From positions 17,316,698 through 17,380,697 of the forward strand of contig CM037860.1 in assembly GCA_021292105.1 (NCBI GenBank): a stretch of 64,000 nucleotides of DNA, in the 5' to 3' direction. The notes beneath the pieces were generated by a model. That model made no database searches. It saw nothing but the letters and a program-made list of their open reading frames with translations, and was not told the origin of the DNA. The translations under genes and the position numbers were made by a program. The DNA is from Anadara kagoshimensis. Taxonomy: Eukaryota; Mollusca; Bivalvia; Arcoida; Arcidae. The first letter of the stretch is position 1. The number at the start of each line of letters is the position of its first letter. Shown here one piece after another: positions 11,060-21,719 of this stretch.

Positions 11060-11594
11060 GTTCATATTTTGTGAGAGGGAGATATGAGAATGAACATAAT
11101 AACTTTAACTTACATAATTATACCCAGTTAAACCTTTATAAGTGGATTTAAATGGTTTAAAAAATCCTTCAAAATCCAGACTTCTCATTCAGTATAGAAT
11201 GTTGATACTTATTTTTTACGATCTTAAGAAAATGTTATGTCATAATTCAAATCAAGAGATGCTGGGGGTGGGGTTGGGGGGTTACTTTAGATTTCTATTT
11301 TATTGTTTAAATGAAAATCATTCTTTCAATATTATTGTGGATTTTGTAACGCCCTTTATCATATGTGATACAAAAGAAGCATAATCTTTTTTTGTAATTC
11401 CCTTAGTCTCATGTGATGCCAAAGAAAACATAAATCTTCGATCTTTAAATATTGACTTGCACATTGACTTAGGCTGCAATAGTAAAGTGCTATATAAAAA
11501 GTAAGCTTAGCAATATTTTTATAGCTTTTAATGTTCAATATGAAGACCCTTAGAGGCTGGATATTATTATATGTATATATCTGTTTCTTTTAAA
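11060..11594. other. No recognised feature
   Basis: AT-rich sequence with a short G-rich patch near 11262-11282. The frames at 10933-11151 and 11142-11384 have no recognisable motif. Confidence 0.35.
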
Positions 11595-12630
11595 GGCCTT
11601 GGTGGCCAAGTGGTCAAAGCACATGTTAATAAACCAAGGTGTGGCCAAGTGGTCAAAAGCACATGTTAATAAACCCAAGGGTGTGGCTTAGTGGTCAAAA
11701 GCACATGTTAATAAACCTAAGGGTGTGGCCAAGTGGTCAAAAGCACATGTTAATATACCCAAGGGTGTGGCCAAGTGGTCAAAAGCACATGTTAATAAAC
11801 CCAAGGGTGTGGCTTAGTGGTCAAAAGCACATGTTAATAAACCTAAGGGTGTGGCTTAGTGGTCAAAAGCACATGTTAATAAACCCAAGGGTGTGGCTTA
11901 GTGGTCAAAACCACATGTTAATAAACCCAAAGGGTGTGGCTTAGTGGTCAAAAGCACATGTAAATAAACCCAAAGTGTGTGGCTTAGTGGTCAAACGTGC
12001 ATGTTAATATATCCAAGGGTGTGGCTTAGTGGTCACAAGCACATGTTAATAAACCTAAGGGCGTGGCTTAGTGGTCAAACGTGCATGTTAATATACCCAA
12101 GGGTGTGGCTTAGTGGTCAAAAGCACATGTTAATAAACCCAAGGGTGTGGCTTAGTGGTCAAAAGTGCATGTTAATATACCCAAAGTGTGGCTTAGTGGT
12201 CAAAAGCACATGTTAATATACCCAAAGTGTGGCTTATTGTTCAAAAGCACATGTAAATAAACCCAAGGGTGTGGCTTAGTGGTCAAAACCACATGTTAAT
12301 AAACCTAAGGGTGTGGCTAAGTGGTCAAAAGCACATGTTAATAAACCCAAAGTGTGGCTTAGTGGTCAAAAGTGCATGTTAATATATCCAAAGTGTGGCT
12401 AAGTGGTCAAAAGCACATGTTAATAAACCCAAAGTGTGGCTTAGTGGTCAAAACCACATGTTAATAAACCCAAGGGTGTGGCTTAGTGGTCAAACGTGCA
12501 TGTTAATATACCCAAAGTGTGGCTTAGTGGTCAAAAGCACATGTTAATAAACCCAAAGTGTGTGGCTTAGTGGTCAAAAGCACATACTAATTTACCCAAG
12601 AGTGTGGCTTAGTGGTCAAAAAGTGCATGT
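11595..12630 (+). repeat. 42-bp minisatellite, an expanded SINE-A head, about 25 copies
   Basis: The first unit begins exactly like SINE-A ('GGCCTTGGTGGCCAAGTGG'). Later units run 'GTGTGGCTTAGTGGTCAAAA', 'GCACATGTTAATAAACCCAA', 'GG'. Unit length is 42 bp with 39-41-bp variants. Each unit keeps a Pol III A-box match TGGCNNAGTGG (NN is CA in the founding units and TT in most). The last unit runs straight into the rest of a SINE-A body, so the array is an internal expansion of the head of one SINE. The + frames at 11639-11944 and 11977-12216 are repeat translations. Confidence 0.85.
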
Positions 12631-12846
12631 TCAGACTGTGTTCATGGGTCACATTGCCTCTCACTGCCTAGATTTGTATTTGACTCATTAATGATCCTAG
12701 TCAGTAGTGTGAAAAAGTTTTAAAGTTTTTTGGCCAAAGTTTGGTGTTTTTTCCATACACTCTGGTTTCCTTCACAATCCCTAAGCTGATCACCTTAATA
12801 TAAATGAAAGAATCTTGACTAGAACTTAAAATGGCATTGCTCAACT
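12631..12846 (+). mobile_element. SINE-A copy 3, body and tail after the expanded head
   Basis: Continues from the array with 'TGCCTCTCACTGCCTAGATT', 'GATCCTAGTCAGTAGTGTGA', a 'TTGGCCAAAGTTTGGTG' segment, 'CTGGTTTCCTTCACAATCCC', 'CTGATCACCTTAATATAAAT' and 'GAAAGAATCTTGACTAG'. Order and spacing match SINE-A at 15.9 kb. With the array it forms one element of about 1.25 kb instead of about 0.2 kb. Confidence 0.8.
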
Positions 12847-12959
12847 TCAGGCCATTGCATGGATCTCTGGATTCATTTTCAATGCAGTTCATATTGAATC
12901 CAAAAAGGATTGCACAGAGGGCCAAAGTAATGAAGGCCAATCATCAGTGCTCTGCTTTA

Positions 12960-13530
12960 TTTCATGGGAGGTGGGAGGTCTGTCTTTAAGCCTGTTTGTG
13001 TTTATATATAAACATAAGTATATAAAGACTTATGAGTACAAACAAAAAAATATATGTATAATCTTTTAAAATCTTCATTAAGAAAATAAATGTGAATACA
13101 CGAAAATGAGTCATTTTAAAATTTGCTGTGGGAAAAAAGACTTTAAAAGCAATGTGTGTAATAAAAACAAAATATGCTTATAAATAAGCTTTGAATTAGA
13201 TTAAGAAAAATTCAAATACCTCAAAAATCAACAATTATTAACGGAGAGAAAAAACCACAAGCATGAGTCAGAGAGTGTTTGCATGACCAGTTCGATTTGT
13301 GACACTAATACACTAAATAAAACTATCATAATCTCTACAAATATAATTATATCCCTGGCATAGATCTGGTCGAGGACAGCATTGACCCACAAATACTTAA
13401 TATTTAACTTAAAGCGGACTTCTATGGCCAAAAGGCAAATAGTTGGGTTGTATGTTGGTCCATACCGAATACACAACTTTTTCTGAAGTATTATGACCAA
13501 GCATTTTTACATATGATAAATGTTTGATAC
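12960..13530. other. No firm feature
   Basis: AT-rich, downstream (- strand sense) of the candidate exon at 13536. A - strand open frame at 13228-13500 is discussed under rejected items. Confidence 0.35.
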
Positions 13531-13535
13531 AGTAC

Positions 13536-13672
13536 CTTTGGATAATTACTAACAAATCCCTGTGGTTGGGGCCAGGTATTAATCTGAAGGTCATCCGCTG
13601 TCATTCCAAAGTGTTCTGACTCATACCCCAGATAATATTTGTATACCATAAAGGAATGAAAAACTACTTCAC
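13536..13672 (-). CDS. Candidate internal exon of an unrecognised gene
   Basis: On the - strand there is an acceptor (a T-rich stretch, then 'TGTATTCAG') and a donor-like GTACTG, bounding 137 bp. This is open in one frame and encodes about 45 residues, starting GEVVFHSFMVYKYY and ending GFVSNYPK, with aromatic, acidic and Gly/Pro residues spread as in a folded protein rather than in low-complexity DNA. It is not part of any repeat family seen in the window. I do not recognise the protein. No flanking exons were found, the donor is not a strong consensus, and it could be an old pseudo-exon. The exon would start in phase 1 and end in phase 0. Confidence 0.4.
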
Positions 13673-13679
13673 CTGAATA

Positions 13680-14215
13680 CACATTTTATTAAGAAAAGAA
13701 TGCTTTAATCATCATCTGATAGTTGATTTTAGTACATACTTCTTATCAATGGTAACAATTGGTTTAAAATACTTATTTTCCCCGTTATTTAAAACAGGCA
13801 TAGATATGTATCAGGTGTGGTGTTTGATCATTTAACCAAAGCTATTGTTTGATGCATTCTGTATACACCCAATAAAAAAATGTTAAAGATGCCATGAGGA
13901 CAAATTTAGATATTACAATTACATCGATAAAAATATCTTGATATTTATTTCTCCATTAAATATTTCAATAATATCATTTTTCAATCAAAATTTTAAATAT
14001 TTTATTTGATGTATTTTTTCATATTTCTTGAATTTGTTTTTGGACCAAAGTAAAGATAGCTAGCATGTTTGTGTGTGGTAAGTGTTTGGTGTCTGACAAA
14101 AAACATAGACATACAAAAAATCTTTTTTGAATGATTCAGTCAATTTATCATTTGAAAGGATCCTTTGTTTAATTTTCAGTGCAGATTATTGTTTCACAAT
14201 TTTTTCAGGATATAT
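13680..14215. other. No recognised feature
   Basis: AT-rich sequence upstream (- strand sense) of the candidate exon. A plausible pyrimidine tract for that exon lies at about 13685-13705. Confidence 0.35.
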
Positions 14216-14216
14216 G

Positions 14217-14339
14217 CAGGGCTCAAAATAAGGGCGAAGTTGGGCGATATCTTCGCCCCTGTTTCCAAAAACTTCTCCCTCATCTTAGCTGAGGGAGAAG
14301 TCACTTCTCCCTGTTTCAAAATCTAATTTGAGCCCTGAT
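14217..14339. mobile_element. Fold-back MITE of about 122 bp
   Basis: The ends 'CAGGGCTCAAAATAAG' and 'CTAATTTGAGCCCTG' are inverted complements. Inside, 'AACTTCTCCCTCATCTTAGC' and 'TGAGGGAGAAGTCACTTCTC' form a second nested stem. The flanks share the direct repeat ATATG. 'CAGGGCTCAAA'-type ends recall hAT-type MITEs, but an 8-bp duplication is not clear, so the superfamily is uncertain. Confidence 0.75.
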
Positions 14340-15910
14340 ATGTGATATTGCATTGAGGGCTCTGGAGAAAGAGGTTTTGCAGATATAGAAGGAATTGTAT
14401 AAAAAAAAAAACGGTTCTGCCATTGGTCTCTGTAGCCCTGTTAGTTAGTAATTGAGGGAATACCCTTGGACCTAAATAGCTAGCTTGCCAAGTAGGACAG
14501 TATGTAAACCTTCAACTACTGTCAATACAGCCCTACTGCATGCACCTTAATCAATTCAGCACATACAGATATTAGTGGCCCCAACTAGCTAGTTTACCTG
14601 GTGTCAGAATAGTTTGGTAGTGGAAGTGAGACCAGGTGCTATGGATGACAAAATAGGCATTGTTCATGCAGACCAGAAACACAACTTATATTCACAAATT
14701 TATGATCACTTTTCCACAGTCCTAACCTTTATGAAAAGTGAATTCCACAAATGATAGCCACTGAGTGATTGTACACTCAGGATTTCCCAACTATTTTGTC
14801 ATGACATTTGTACACTACATGTATATCATTTAACATACTTTTTCCATGAGAGCCTGTTCTTTTTCTAGGTCAAAATGTTCTTTTTAAGATTTAGGGTCAA
14901 AGTTTTTATTTTAAGTCAGGGCGGAATAACTTACTGGTGATTTTTTTTATCAAGTACATCCATTGTTTGTAAATGCCACTTATATTGTTAGTAGCCTAAA
15001 TATTTTTGTTTTTATTTTATTACTAAACGTGAAAGGTCTGTGACCTATGGTTAAGGGTTAAAAATGTTATAGTATAGCACTCAGATACCACTATATGGAG
15101 TATTTCAAAAATTCAATTAGCTTTCTTTAAAATTCTAAATGTTGATGATGTTTTTGTTTTTTTTAAATATTGATTAAAAATCTGTTTATAAATAAGAATT
15201 TTTAAAAATAGACTTTGAATAATTTAATCATTAGAGTTTTATATATGCTAGAATTGTATAGTTTTTATATTTTTTTCAATATTTTAACTCAGGACACTTC
15301 ATACGGCAGGTGTTTTTTGGCAAGAATTTCTCTGATTATAGTATATAAAACACTTTAAAACACAAATTAAAGTGGTGTCTTTATACATTGTTCACACAAT
15401 CAGACAATTTCAAATTTATTTAAATTAAGTGCACTGAGCCAGTAATAAGAACCAGCAATAAAATACATCTTGTACAGGGTATTAAAGCCATTTTGATTTC
15501 AAATTAAGGAATGGAAAATGACAAAAATGGCTTAATTCTCCTTTTAAGATTTTGTGTTGGTATTTTGTGGAGTTGTTAAGTTATCCAGTCAGGTCTATAA
15601 TCCCTCTGTACAGTCTATTTTGTGTGGTTTCTGTATAGATATACAAGGAGATTTGACATGTCAGATAAATTAGAATCATTTGATCCAAGAACATAAATAA
15701 AAAAAGCCGACTCATCGGATTTATAGTCCTAGGTCCCCCTTTAAATAGAGAGAGAGAGAAGATAATAATTGTTCAAAAAATTGTAAATAGAGAGCTGATG
15801 TAATATTTTTTTACTGTAATAAATATATAGTATTTAAATAGCTATTTTATTAAGGTACATATTGCCTCCTTGGATTTTTTGGTAAAGTTTAATTTTGAGG
15901 CAAAGCTTAA
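14340..15910. other. No recognised gene
   Basis: Unique-looking AT-rich sequence. Contains a short GA run at 15748-15760. No exon, tRNA or repeat family is supported. Confidence 0.4.
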
Positions 15911-15913
15911 GTC

Positions 15914-16131
15914 AGGCCTCTGTGGTCAAGCGGTCTAAAGCACCAGCTAACATATCACAGTACCTCTCACTGTCTGTTTCCAAATCCCACTCACCAGGAT
16001 CCTAGTGTGAGAAAATTTGTCAGTTGGTTTACCAAAAGTCTGTGGTTGTCCAGTCACCTCCACCATCCCAGAACTGACCATCTCAATATGAGTCAAAGAA
16101 TCTTGACTGGGGCATGTAACAATATTATTTC
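15914..16131 (+). mobile_element. SINE-A copy 4, the clearest full-length copy
   Basis: Head 'GGCCTCTGTGGTCAAGCGGT' with 'CTAAAGCACC'. A B-box-like 'GTTTCCAAATCCCACTC' follows at about 15976. Body: 'GGATCCTAGTGTGAGAAAAT', 'TGTCAGTTGGTTTACC', 'CACCTCCACCATCCCAGAAC', 'TGACCATCTCAATATGAGT'. Tail: 'CAAAGAATCTTGACTGGGGC'. The head resembles tRNA-Leu (GGCCNAGTGGTCTAA..), including the long spacing between A and B boxes expected of a variable-arm tRNA. This copy is the reference for the other SINE-A calls. Confidence 0.85.
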
Positions 16132-16339
16132 TAGACTTTATGGTAAAGTACTTATTTGACCCATTTAGAGTCAAAGATGAAGCTTTGTATTTAATAAAGT
16201 CTGGTTTTGATTCCACCTTTGTCATATTGCCAATGCATTATTATAATACAGTATTCAAGTGTTTTGGTATGAAACAAACAGATGTGTATCAATTGTCTGT
16301 TAAATGATAAGCTTCTTTGCTTTGGCCAAAGAATAATTA

Positions 16340-16560
16340 ATTGATTGATTGGGGTTTTTACATTCTAGTCAAGAATATGTCACTTATATCAAGACATCAC
16401 CAGCAATGATGAAATGGTGAAATGGCAGAAATTTGTACCTTTGCAGTGTGCTCAGGGAAATGTGCAGGGAGGGTTCTTTAACATGCCATGGCCACCTTGA
16501 CGTTTTTAAAGTCTCTTCAGAAGGACTGACTTTCATTCCCAATGCCAAATTTTCATGAGA
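16340..16560 (-). mobile_element. SINE-B copy 3, head missing
   Basis: Read on the + strand: 'TGATTGATTGGGGTTTTTAC', 'CAAGACATCACCAGC', 'CCTTTGCAGTGTGCTCAGGG', 'ATGTGCAGGGAGGGTTC', 'CATGCCATGGCCACCTTGAC', 'GAAGGACTGACTTTCATTC'. This is the reverse of the SINE-B body. The tRNA-like head is absent, so it is 5' truncated. Confidence 0.7.
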
Positions 16561-17215
16561 AGCAACATTTGCATAAATGCAAGTGAATTATATAAGAAAA
16601 AATATTTGCAAATTTTTTATTTTATTTTGCATCTTGTTACTTCCACCAATTTAAAATAAAATGAAGGTGTAACATATATGCTAAAATTTATTTGAATTTT
16701 TATTTATTGGTGTACAATCAATCTTAAAATCAATTGGTGGCTTATTTATATAAGAACAAATTATACGTTGCATCTTTTGAACATGTAGAAGTTCCATTAA
16801 AATCTATGCTGTGGTCCAAAGGTCCCGGACTTTGGAGGGGGGATGTTTTATGGATTAAAAGACCAGCTGCAGCTAGGATAAGTGCTGCTTTAAATTGTGT
16901 AACTTTGCTTTTATGTCTAGACCTTTAAATATAAAACTCATTCATCATATTGTCACATTATCAATATATGTCTTTAAATGTGTCTCTTCTACCAATGTAA
17001 GCTTAAATCAAATAAAACACCCTCCAGTTTATACAACATGTGCATTAATTTGATCTGAGAAGCAGGGTGCTTTAAAGATTTATTATATTATGTTGAATAG
17101 TATTACATATACTAAGTATGGCATTTTATTTATTATCTTTTTAGAATTAAGATTTTATTTTCTGTGAATAAACATAAAAATAGCACAGAGTAATATTCAG
17201 CACATAATCAAATAG
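16561..17215. other. No recognised gene
   Basis: AT-rich sequence. The + strand frame 16734-16928 has no recognisable domain and no supporting splice or promoter signals. Confidence 0.35.
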
Positions 17216-17217
17216 TC

Positions 17218-17522
17218 TGTAAGGGCCTTCAAACCGTATAGTGCCTCCAACACAACTCCAAACAAAAAAGGGCCTCAAAACTGCAAACAGCTTCCAAACT
17301 AAATAATATCCCCAAACCAAATATTGCATCCATACTGAACAGGGCTTCCAGACCAAATATAGGTTCCAAACCAAAAGGGCCTCCAAACCAAAGATGGATT
17401 CAAATCCAAACATGTCTTCCAAACCAAATAATGTCTCTAAACCAAATATGGTTTTCAAACCAAATAGGCCTCCAAACTAAACAGTGCTTTTAGAACAAAT
17501 AGGATCTCCAAACCAAATAGCA
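17218..17522. repeat. Degenerate 17-20-bp tandem repeat
   Basis: About sixteen imperfect units of the type 'CTTCCAAACCAAATAATGT' and 'CCTCCAAACCAAAGATGG'. In the opposite strand this gives a periodic FGLE-type frame (17147-17458), an effect of the repeat rather than a protein. Substitution level suggests an old array. Confidence 0.75.
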
Positions 17523-17694
17523 TAATTTATCAATAAAAAAAACACCACCTTACAAAGCACCATGTTCCTACAACATGTAGTACATACACCATAAATGATT
17601 GGCATTCATTACCCTAGCATATAACCACATATCACTTCAACAAACATAGACCAAACCACACTTGTACATCTAAACATACAAGCTATAGCAGCAC

Positions 17695-18240
17695 CACATG
17701 TAAGCACCACCTTGTTTAACATCAGTACAATTCACATTTGTGCAACCAAACTGCACATTCATACATATCTTAGCACCACATTACCTAACCCCAGTACAAT
17801 TCACACTTATGCTGCCAAACAAAACATGCACACATATACATACACACACTGACACCACATGTCCAAAATTTATAAATAGCATAAATGGCACCACTTAACT
17901 TAACATGAGTATAATTCATACCCATGCAAGCAAACCACATATTCACTTTGGCACCACATGCCACAAATTAATATATACACTCTAGATAGCACCACCTTAC
18001 ATAACATTTGTAGAATTCACACATTTGCAATCAAACCACACATGTTCATATATACATATACTCACTTTGACACCACCTGTCCAAAATTAATATATTAGTA
18101 TACACTCTAAATAGCACCACCTTACTTAACATCAGTAGGAATTAACACTTATGCAATCAAATTGTGCAAGCACACTTATCATAGCACCACTTTACTTATT
18201 ATTAATTAATAAAAGTTCACACTTATGCACATATATGCAA
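17695..18240. repeat. Decayed satellite-like repeats, units of about 70-125 bp
   Basis: A block 'AGCACCACCTTACTTAACAT' plus 'CAGTACAATTCACACTTATG' plus 'CAANCAAACCACAC' recurs at about 17700, 17770, 17890, 17990, 18110 and 18180. The spacing changes because linkers of CA/TA-rich sequence vary. It directly follows the 17.2-kb repeat. Likely an ancient tandem array. Confidence 0.65.
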
Positions 18241-18269
18241 TACATATATGCACCAGCACATGTTTAATG

Positions 18270-19100
18270 GTATCAATATTTCCCCGGTATGCAGTCAGTC
18301 AGACACATTACACTTGACCTGCCCCCCTTCTGTCTAACCTGCTGACAAGGTATCCCACCCTCTCTTTAGAAGGTGAAATCAGTTTGATATGACCTAACCC
18401 CCAACTGGAATTAGGTCAGTGTTATTTCTCAGGATGTCCAATGAATTACCCATCTGACAAATATTCAGACCCTTAAAGATTGTTAAAATACTTTGAAGTT
18501 TATTTAAGCTTGATTTTAAATTTGATTGTATTTAAATGCTTGTAAAAAGGTAAAAATCTGGATCAATTAAATATACAAGGAAAACCGGGTTTATAACTGT
18601 GTACTACATATTTTCAGCATGATAGCATGGGAGATTTAACATGTTTCAAATCTTTTAAGTTAAAAGTTGCACAAATATTTTAAGAAAATTCTTTAAATGT
18701 TTAAACTATGAAGTTCAAATTATTACTTTTAAAGACGAAATATCTTTCAATAGCCATATGGATTTTTTTTAAAAAGAAACTTAATTTCCCGTTAAAATAA
18801 TTATTAATTTTATAAATAGACATGTGATTATTTTCTTTATGTTTCTACTTAAACTTATAGAACAAAGTTTTCAACACAAGATGTACATTAAAATTCTTTT
18901 TATTGAAGTCATATTAGGACAAATATTATCTTTACAATCTAACAATAGAATAAACACAAAATAATTCTAATATCAACATTTAGTGTCATCTTGTGCCTAT
19001 GACAAATTTTATTTTTTTCAATTTTTTGTACATTCATAAAATTGAAACTACTTTAACTTATAATAAAGACTTATAACTTTGATTTATCTCTGGCCAAACT
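18270..19100. other. No recognised gene
   Basis: Contains a less AT-rich patch at 18285-18460 with C-runs ('CCTGCCCCCCTTCTGTC') and the repeated phrase 'GACCTAACC'/'TTAGGTCA'. The rest is AT-rich without a supported feature. Confidence 0.35.
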
Positions 19101-19138
19101 GCTATGTTCTTTCTTATGCAAGCTGTTGTAAACTCCCA

Positions 19139-19345
19139 GGGCCTCCTCAGGTTGAGAAGTCAAAAGTGCTCACTTACCAATCACAGCTGCTCTAACCTCC
19201 TAGGTTCTGGTGCTATCAGAGCTGATCTAGTGAGAGAAGTTTTTTTTCTGTTTTTTTCTGGGCACTCCAGATTCCTCCACCATCCCATAACTGACTGCCT
19301 CAATATAAGTGAAATAATTTTGACTGGAGTACTCTACAACTTATT
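19139..19345 (+). mobile_element. SINE-A copy 5
   Basis: The head is diverged ('GGCCTCCTCAGGTTGAGAAG', 'TCAAAAGTGCTCACTTACC'). The body and 3' end are clear: 'CTGGGCACTCCAGATTCCTC', 'CACCATCCCATAACTGACTG', 'CCTCAATATAAGTGAAATAA', 'TTTTGACTGGAGTAC'. A 25-bp tandem array begins about 45 bp after its tail. The frame at 19104-19415 is this SINE. Confidence 0.7.
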
Positions 19346-19384
19346 TATCCAAGTCAGATACATACATTCCCACTGTGCCTTGTA

Positions 19385-19655
19385 CATTGTGTGCTACTTT
19401 TTGTGTTACGTTTGAATTAATTGTCATGTGCTACTTTTGATTAAATTGTCATGTGCTACTTTTGAATTAGTTGTCATGTGCTACTTTTGAATTAGTTGTC
19501 ATGTGCTACTTTTGAATTAATTGTCATGTGCTACTTTTGATTAAATTGTCATGTGCTACTTTTGAATTAGTTGTCATGTGCTACTTTTGAATTAGTTGTC
19601 ATGTGCTACTTTTGAATTATATTATTTCCTAAAAATTCAAAAGTAGCACATGACA
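19385..19655. repeat. 25-bp tandem array ending in an inverted copy
   Basis: About nine units of 'TGTCATGTGCTACTTTTGAA' plus 'TTAGT', with TTAAA and TTAAT variants in a repeating order. At 19636-19655 the reverse complement 'TTCAAAAGTAGCACATGACA' occurs once, so the end of the array can fold into a hairpin with the last forward unit. It lies between SINE-A copy 5 and SINE-B copy 4. Confidence 0.85.
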
Positions 19656-19656
19656 C

Positions 19657-19965
19657 TACTATGGTAGCTCAGTTGGTTGAATGCTTGCTCCATATGTGAG
19701 AGGTCAGAGTTCAAACTTAGCTGGGTCTGACCAAGACTTGCCTTTTTGCCAAGCAATCATCACTTGGAAATAAGATTCATCACAGGGTCATTCTGAAGAA
19801 ACCATAAAAACTGATGCTTAGTGTCATGGTAGGTTTGGCTTGCTAAAGGTCTCTCCCTGCACATTGTCCAGAGTGCATTTCAATAATAAAATTTCTGCCA
19901 CTTCACCCATAGCTGGTGGCATCTCAATATAAGTGATAAATTTTTGGGCATAAAACCCCATGTAA
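19657..19965 (+). mobile_element. SINE-B copy 4, full length
   Basis: tRNA-like head with A box 'TGGTAGCTCAGTTGGTTGAA' and, about 35 bp on, B-box-like 'GAGTTCAAACTTAGC'. Body 'GGGTCTGACCAAGACTTGCC', 'CAGGGTCATTCTGAAGAAAC', 'GTGTCATGGTAGG', 'TCTCTCCCTGCACATTGTCC', 'TTTCTGCCACTTCACCCATA', 'GCTGGTGGCATCTCAATATA'. Tail 'GGGCATAAAACCCC'. It is the clearest copy of the family. Its 3' end 'ATCTCAATATAAGTGA' resembles SINE-A's 3' region, so both families may be mobilised by the same LINE. Confidence 0.8.
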
Positions 19966-19969
19966 TAAC

Positions 19970-21375
19970 TTCACTTTGGTTTATTTTGATTGAATGAAAG
20001 AAAATTTCAATGTCTACAATAAATTTTGTCTTCATGTCCATCTTGCACAAGGACAACTTGCCAACTAAAAAGCATTTAAATGCATCACCATTGTTACTGG
20101 TAAAGAATAAAAAGTCCTCAATACTGTCCCCTACTTTTTATCCATTTGTTTATGGCCTGTAAATAAAAACCACCTGCTCAGCAATACCACCATAGAAGGT
20201 TTGTTTCTAAAGTATATGCTTTACTGTGTTGAGTACTACTTACAAAAAATATGTAGTGATCTAAGGGAGATTACTCTAATTTGCTTTGAAATCCTGTGTA
20301 TCTGATTCATTGAGAGACCTAAGAGAAAACTTTCGGTAATAAGAAAAGTCATGTCTTAAAAATTGCTCTCTAGGGTTAGGAAGTAGGTGTTTTAAGAGTC
20401 TCAGAATTGTTATTCAATAACTATGTAGTGTTGTATTCTCTCAAGTGATAAAAACTGGGAACATTTATAAGATCTGGGAGAAAGGTGAAAATATATGGTA
20501 TAAACAATTTATTTTCTTGTTATAACCAGCTGAGTTTTGTTGGATGATTGGTAATTTAATTGTATTTACACACTACTTCTCTAGTTTATATGTTTATTAT
20601 ATGTGCAGGTTTCACCATAAATTGTTTATGCTTTTTTGCATTTCATTTTTTTTCTGTTTTGTTTTTTATACAGCTCAATTTAACATATAATAAAGAGGTT
20701 TTTTCTGGGGATTTTTTCAGATAATGAGTTTTTTCAATATTGATTTTATGAAAAAAAAAAGATTTATTATTGTCATCGGTTTATGTTTTTTAATTCTTAT
20801 ATAAGAAGTATGTCACAGAGAAACTCTCTAGGCAGTCGCTATAAGTTAGCTCTCAGTATGGACTCAGATGTTATCTTTTTTGCCTAGCCCTACACTCTTT
20901 CAAAATTTGTGAGGTTGCAGATGTCACAATTCATTTTAACTGATATTGATTTTAGAAATGTATTTAGTTTAATTAAATATCGGATACAAAAGGCTAAAAA
21001 CAAATCATAAAAGTGAGCATAATTAGTTTTAGCAAGGAATAAAAGTTAAGGCAAACCTGTAGCCATCAAACCTGAGAATTTAGATTTAAATTTATCTAGA
21101 ACTTTTTATATTTTTAACTTTTCAATTAGAGTCACTTAATAATAAAGTTTTGGATTGACATAAATATAAAGATGTCCAATATGGACCAATATGAATTAGT
21201 ACTGCTAGTGAAATCATTTGAGCACATAGTCCATGATCTTGTCATTGGTGATTTCATCATGTTTGACATGAATTAGCAGTAGTCCGTTCGTTAACCTCTC
21301 TTTACAAGAGTAATAGCCTGTGACCACCAGTTTATTCGTTAGTTAACACATGTGTACCGTTTGTCTTCATTTCGC
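19970..21375. other. No recognised gene
   Basis: AT-rich sequence with no supported exon. Short poly-A (20751-20760) only. Confidence 0.4.
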
Positions 21376-21414
21376 CTTAGTAAGATTAATAGTTGATTAG
21401 TGTATAAACTGAAA

Positions 21415-21610
21415 AACAGAGGGGCAATATCCATGCAATAGTACTGTAACTCTATAAGGCAATAATATGAGACAATATTGAATATATAAGGCGATGATAT
21501 ATGATATAGACCCACCCGGTATATAGTACAATGATATACCGGTACCAGGGGCAATATCGACCAATAGTACTGTAACTCTGTATAAGACAATAATATATGA
21601 TAAATTATAG
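21415..21610. repeat. Two-copy 128-bp repeat with an internal hairpin
   Basis: 'GGGGCAATATCCATGCAATA' followed by 'GTACTGTAACTCTATAAGGC' at about 21420 recurs at about 21548 as 'GGGGCAATATCGACCAATA' followed by 'GTACTGTAACTCTGTATAAG'. Between them 'CCGGTATATAGTACAATG' and 'ATATACCGG' form a hairpin. Looser echoes ('GGGCAGTATCTATTACAGAG') follow to about 21720. Confidence 0.6.
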
Positions 21611-21719
21611 ACCTATAGCATAATGATATAGGGCAATAATTAACATATACCTAAAAGTAATACAGGAAATAATTGATATCTTAATCTTAGGGCAGTATCT
21701 ATTACAGAGAGCAATACAT

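Noticed and set aside
11639-12216. + strand frames with repeated WLSGQKHMLINPRV peptide
   Set aside because: The 42-bp unit is a multiple of three, so the SINE-head array stays open by arithmetic; indel units break the frame repeatedly.
13228-13500. - strand frame next to the candidate exon, considered as the following exon
   Set aside because: The gap to 13536 would be an intron of only about 50 bp and there is no GT donor at the end of the protein-like part.
17147-17458. - strand frame with FGLE repeats, like a structural repeat protein
   Set aside because: Produced by the degenerate ~18-bp CCAAACCAAATA repeat; the pattern fades with the repeat and there is no signal peptide or splice support.
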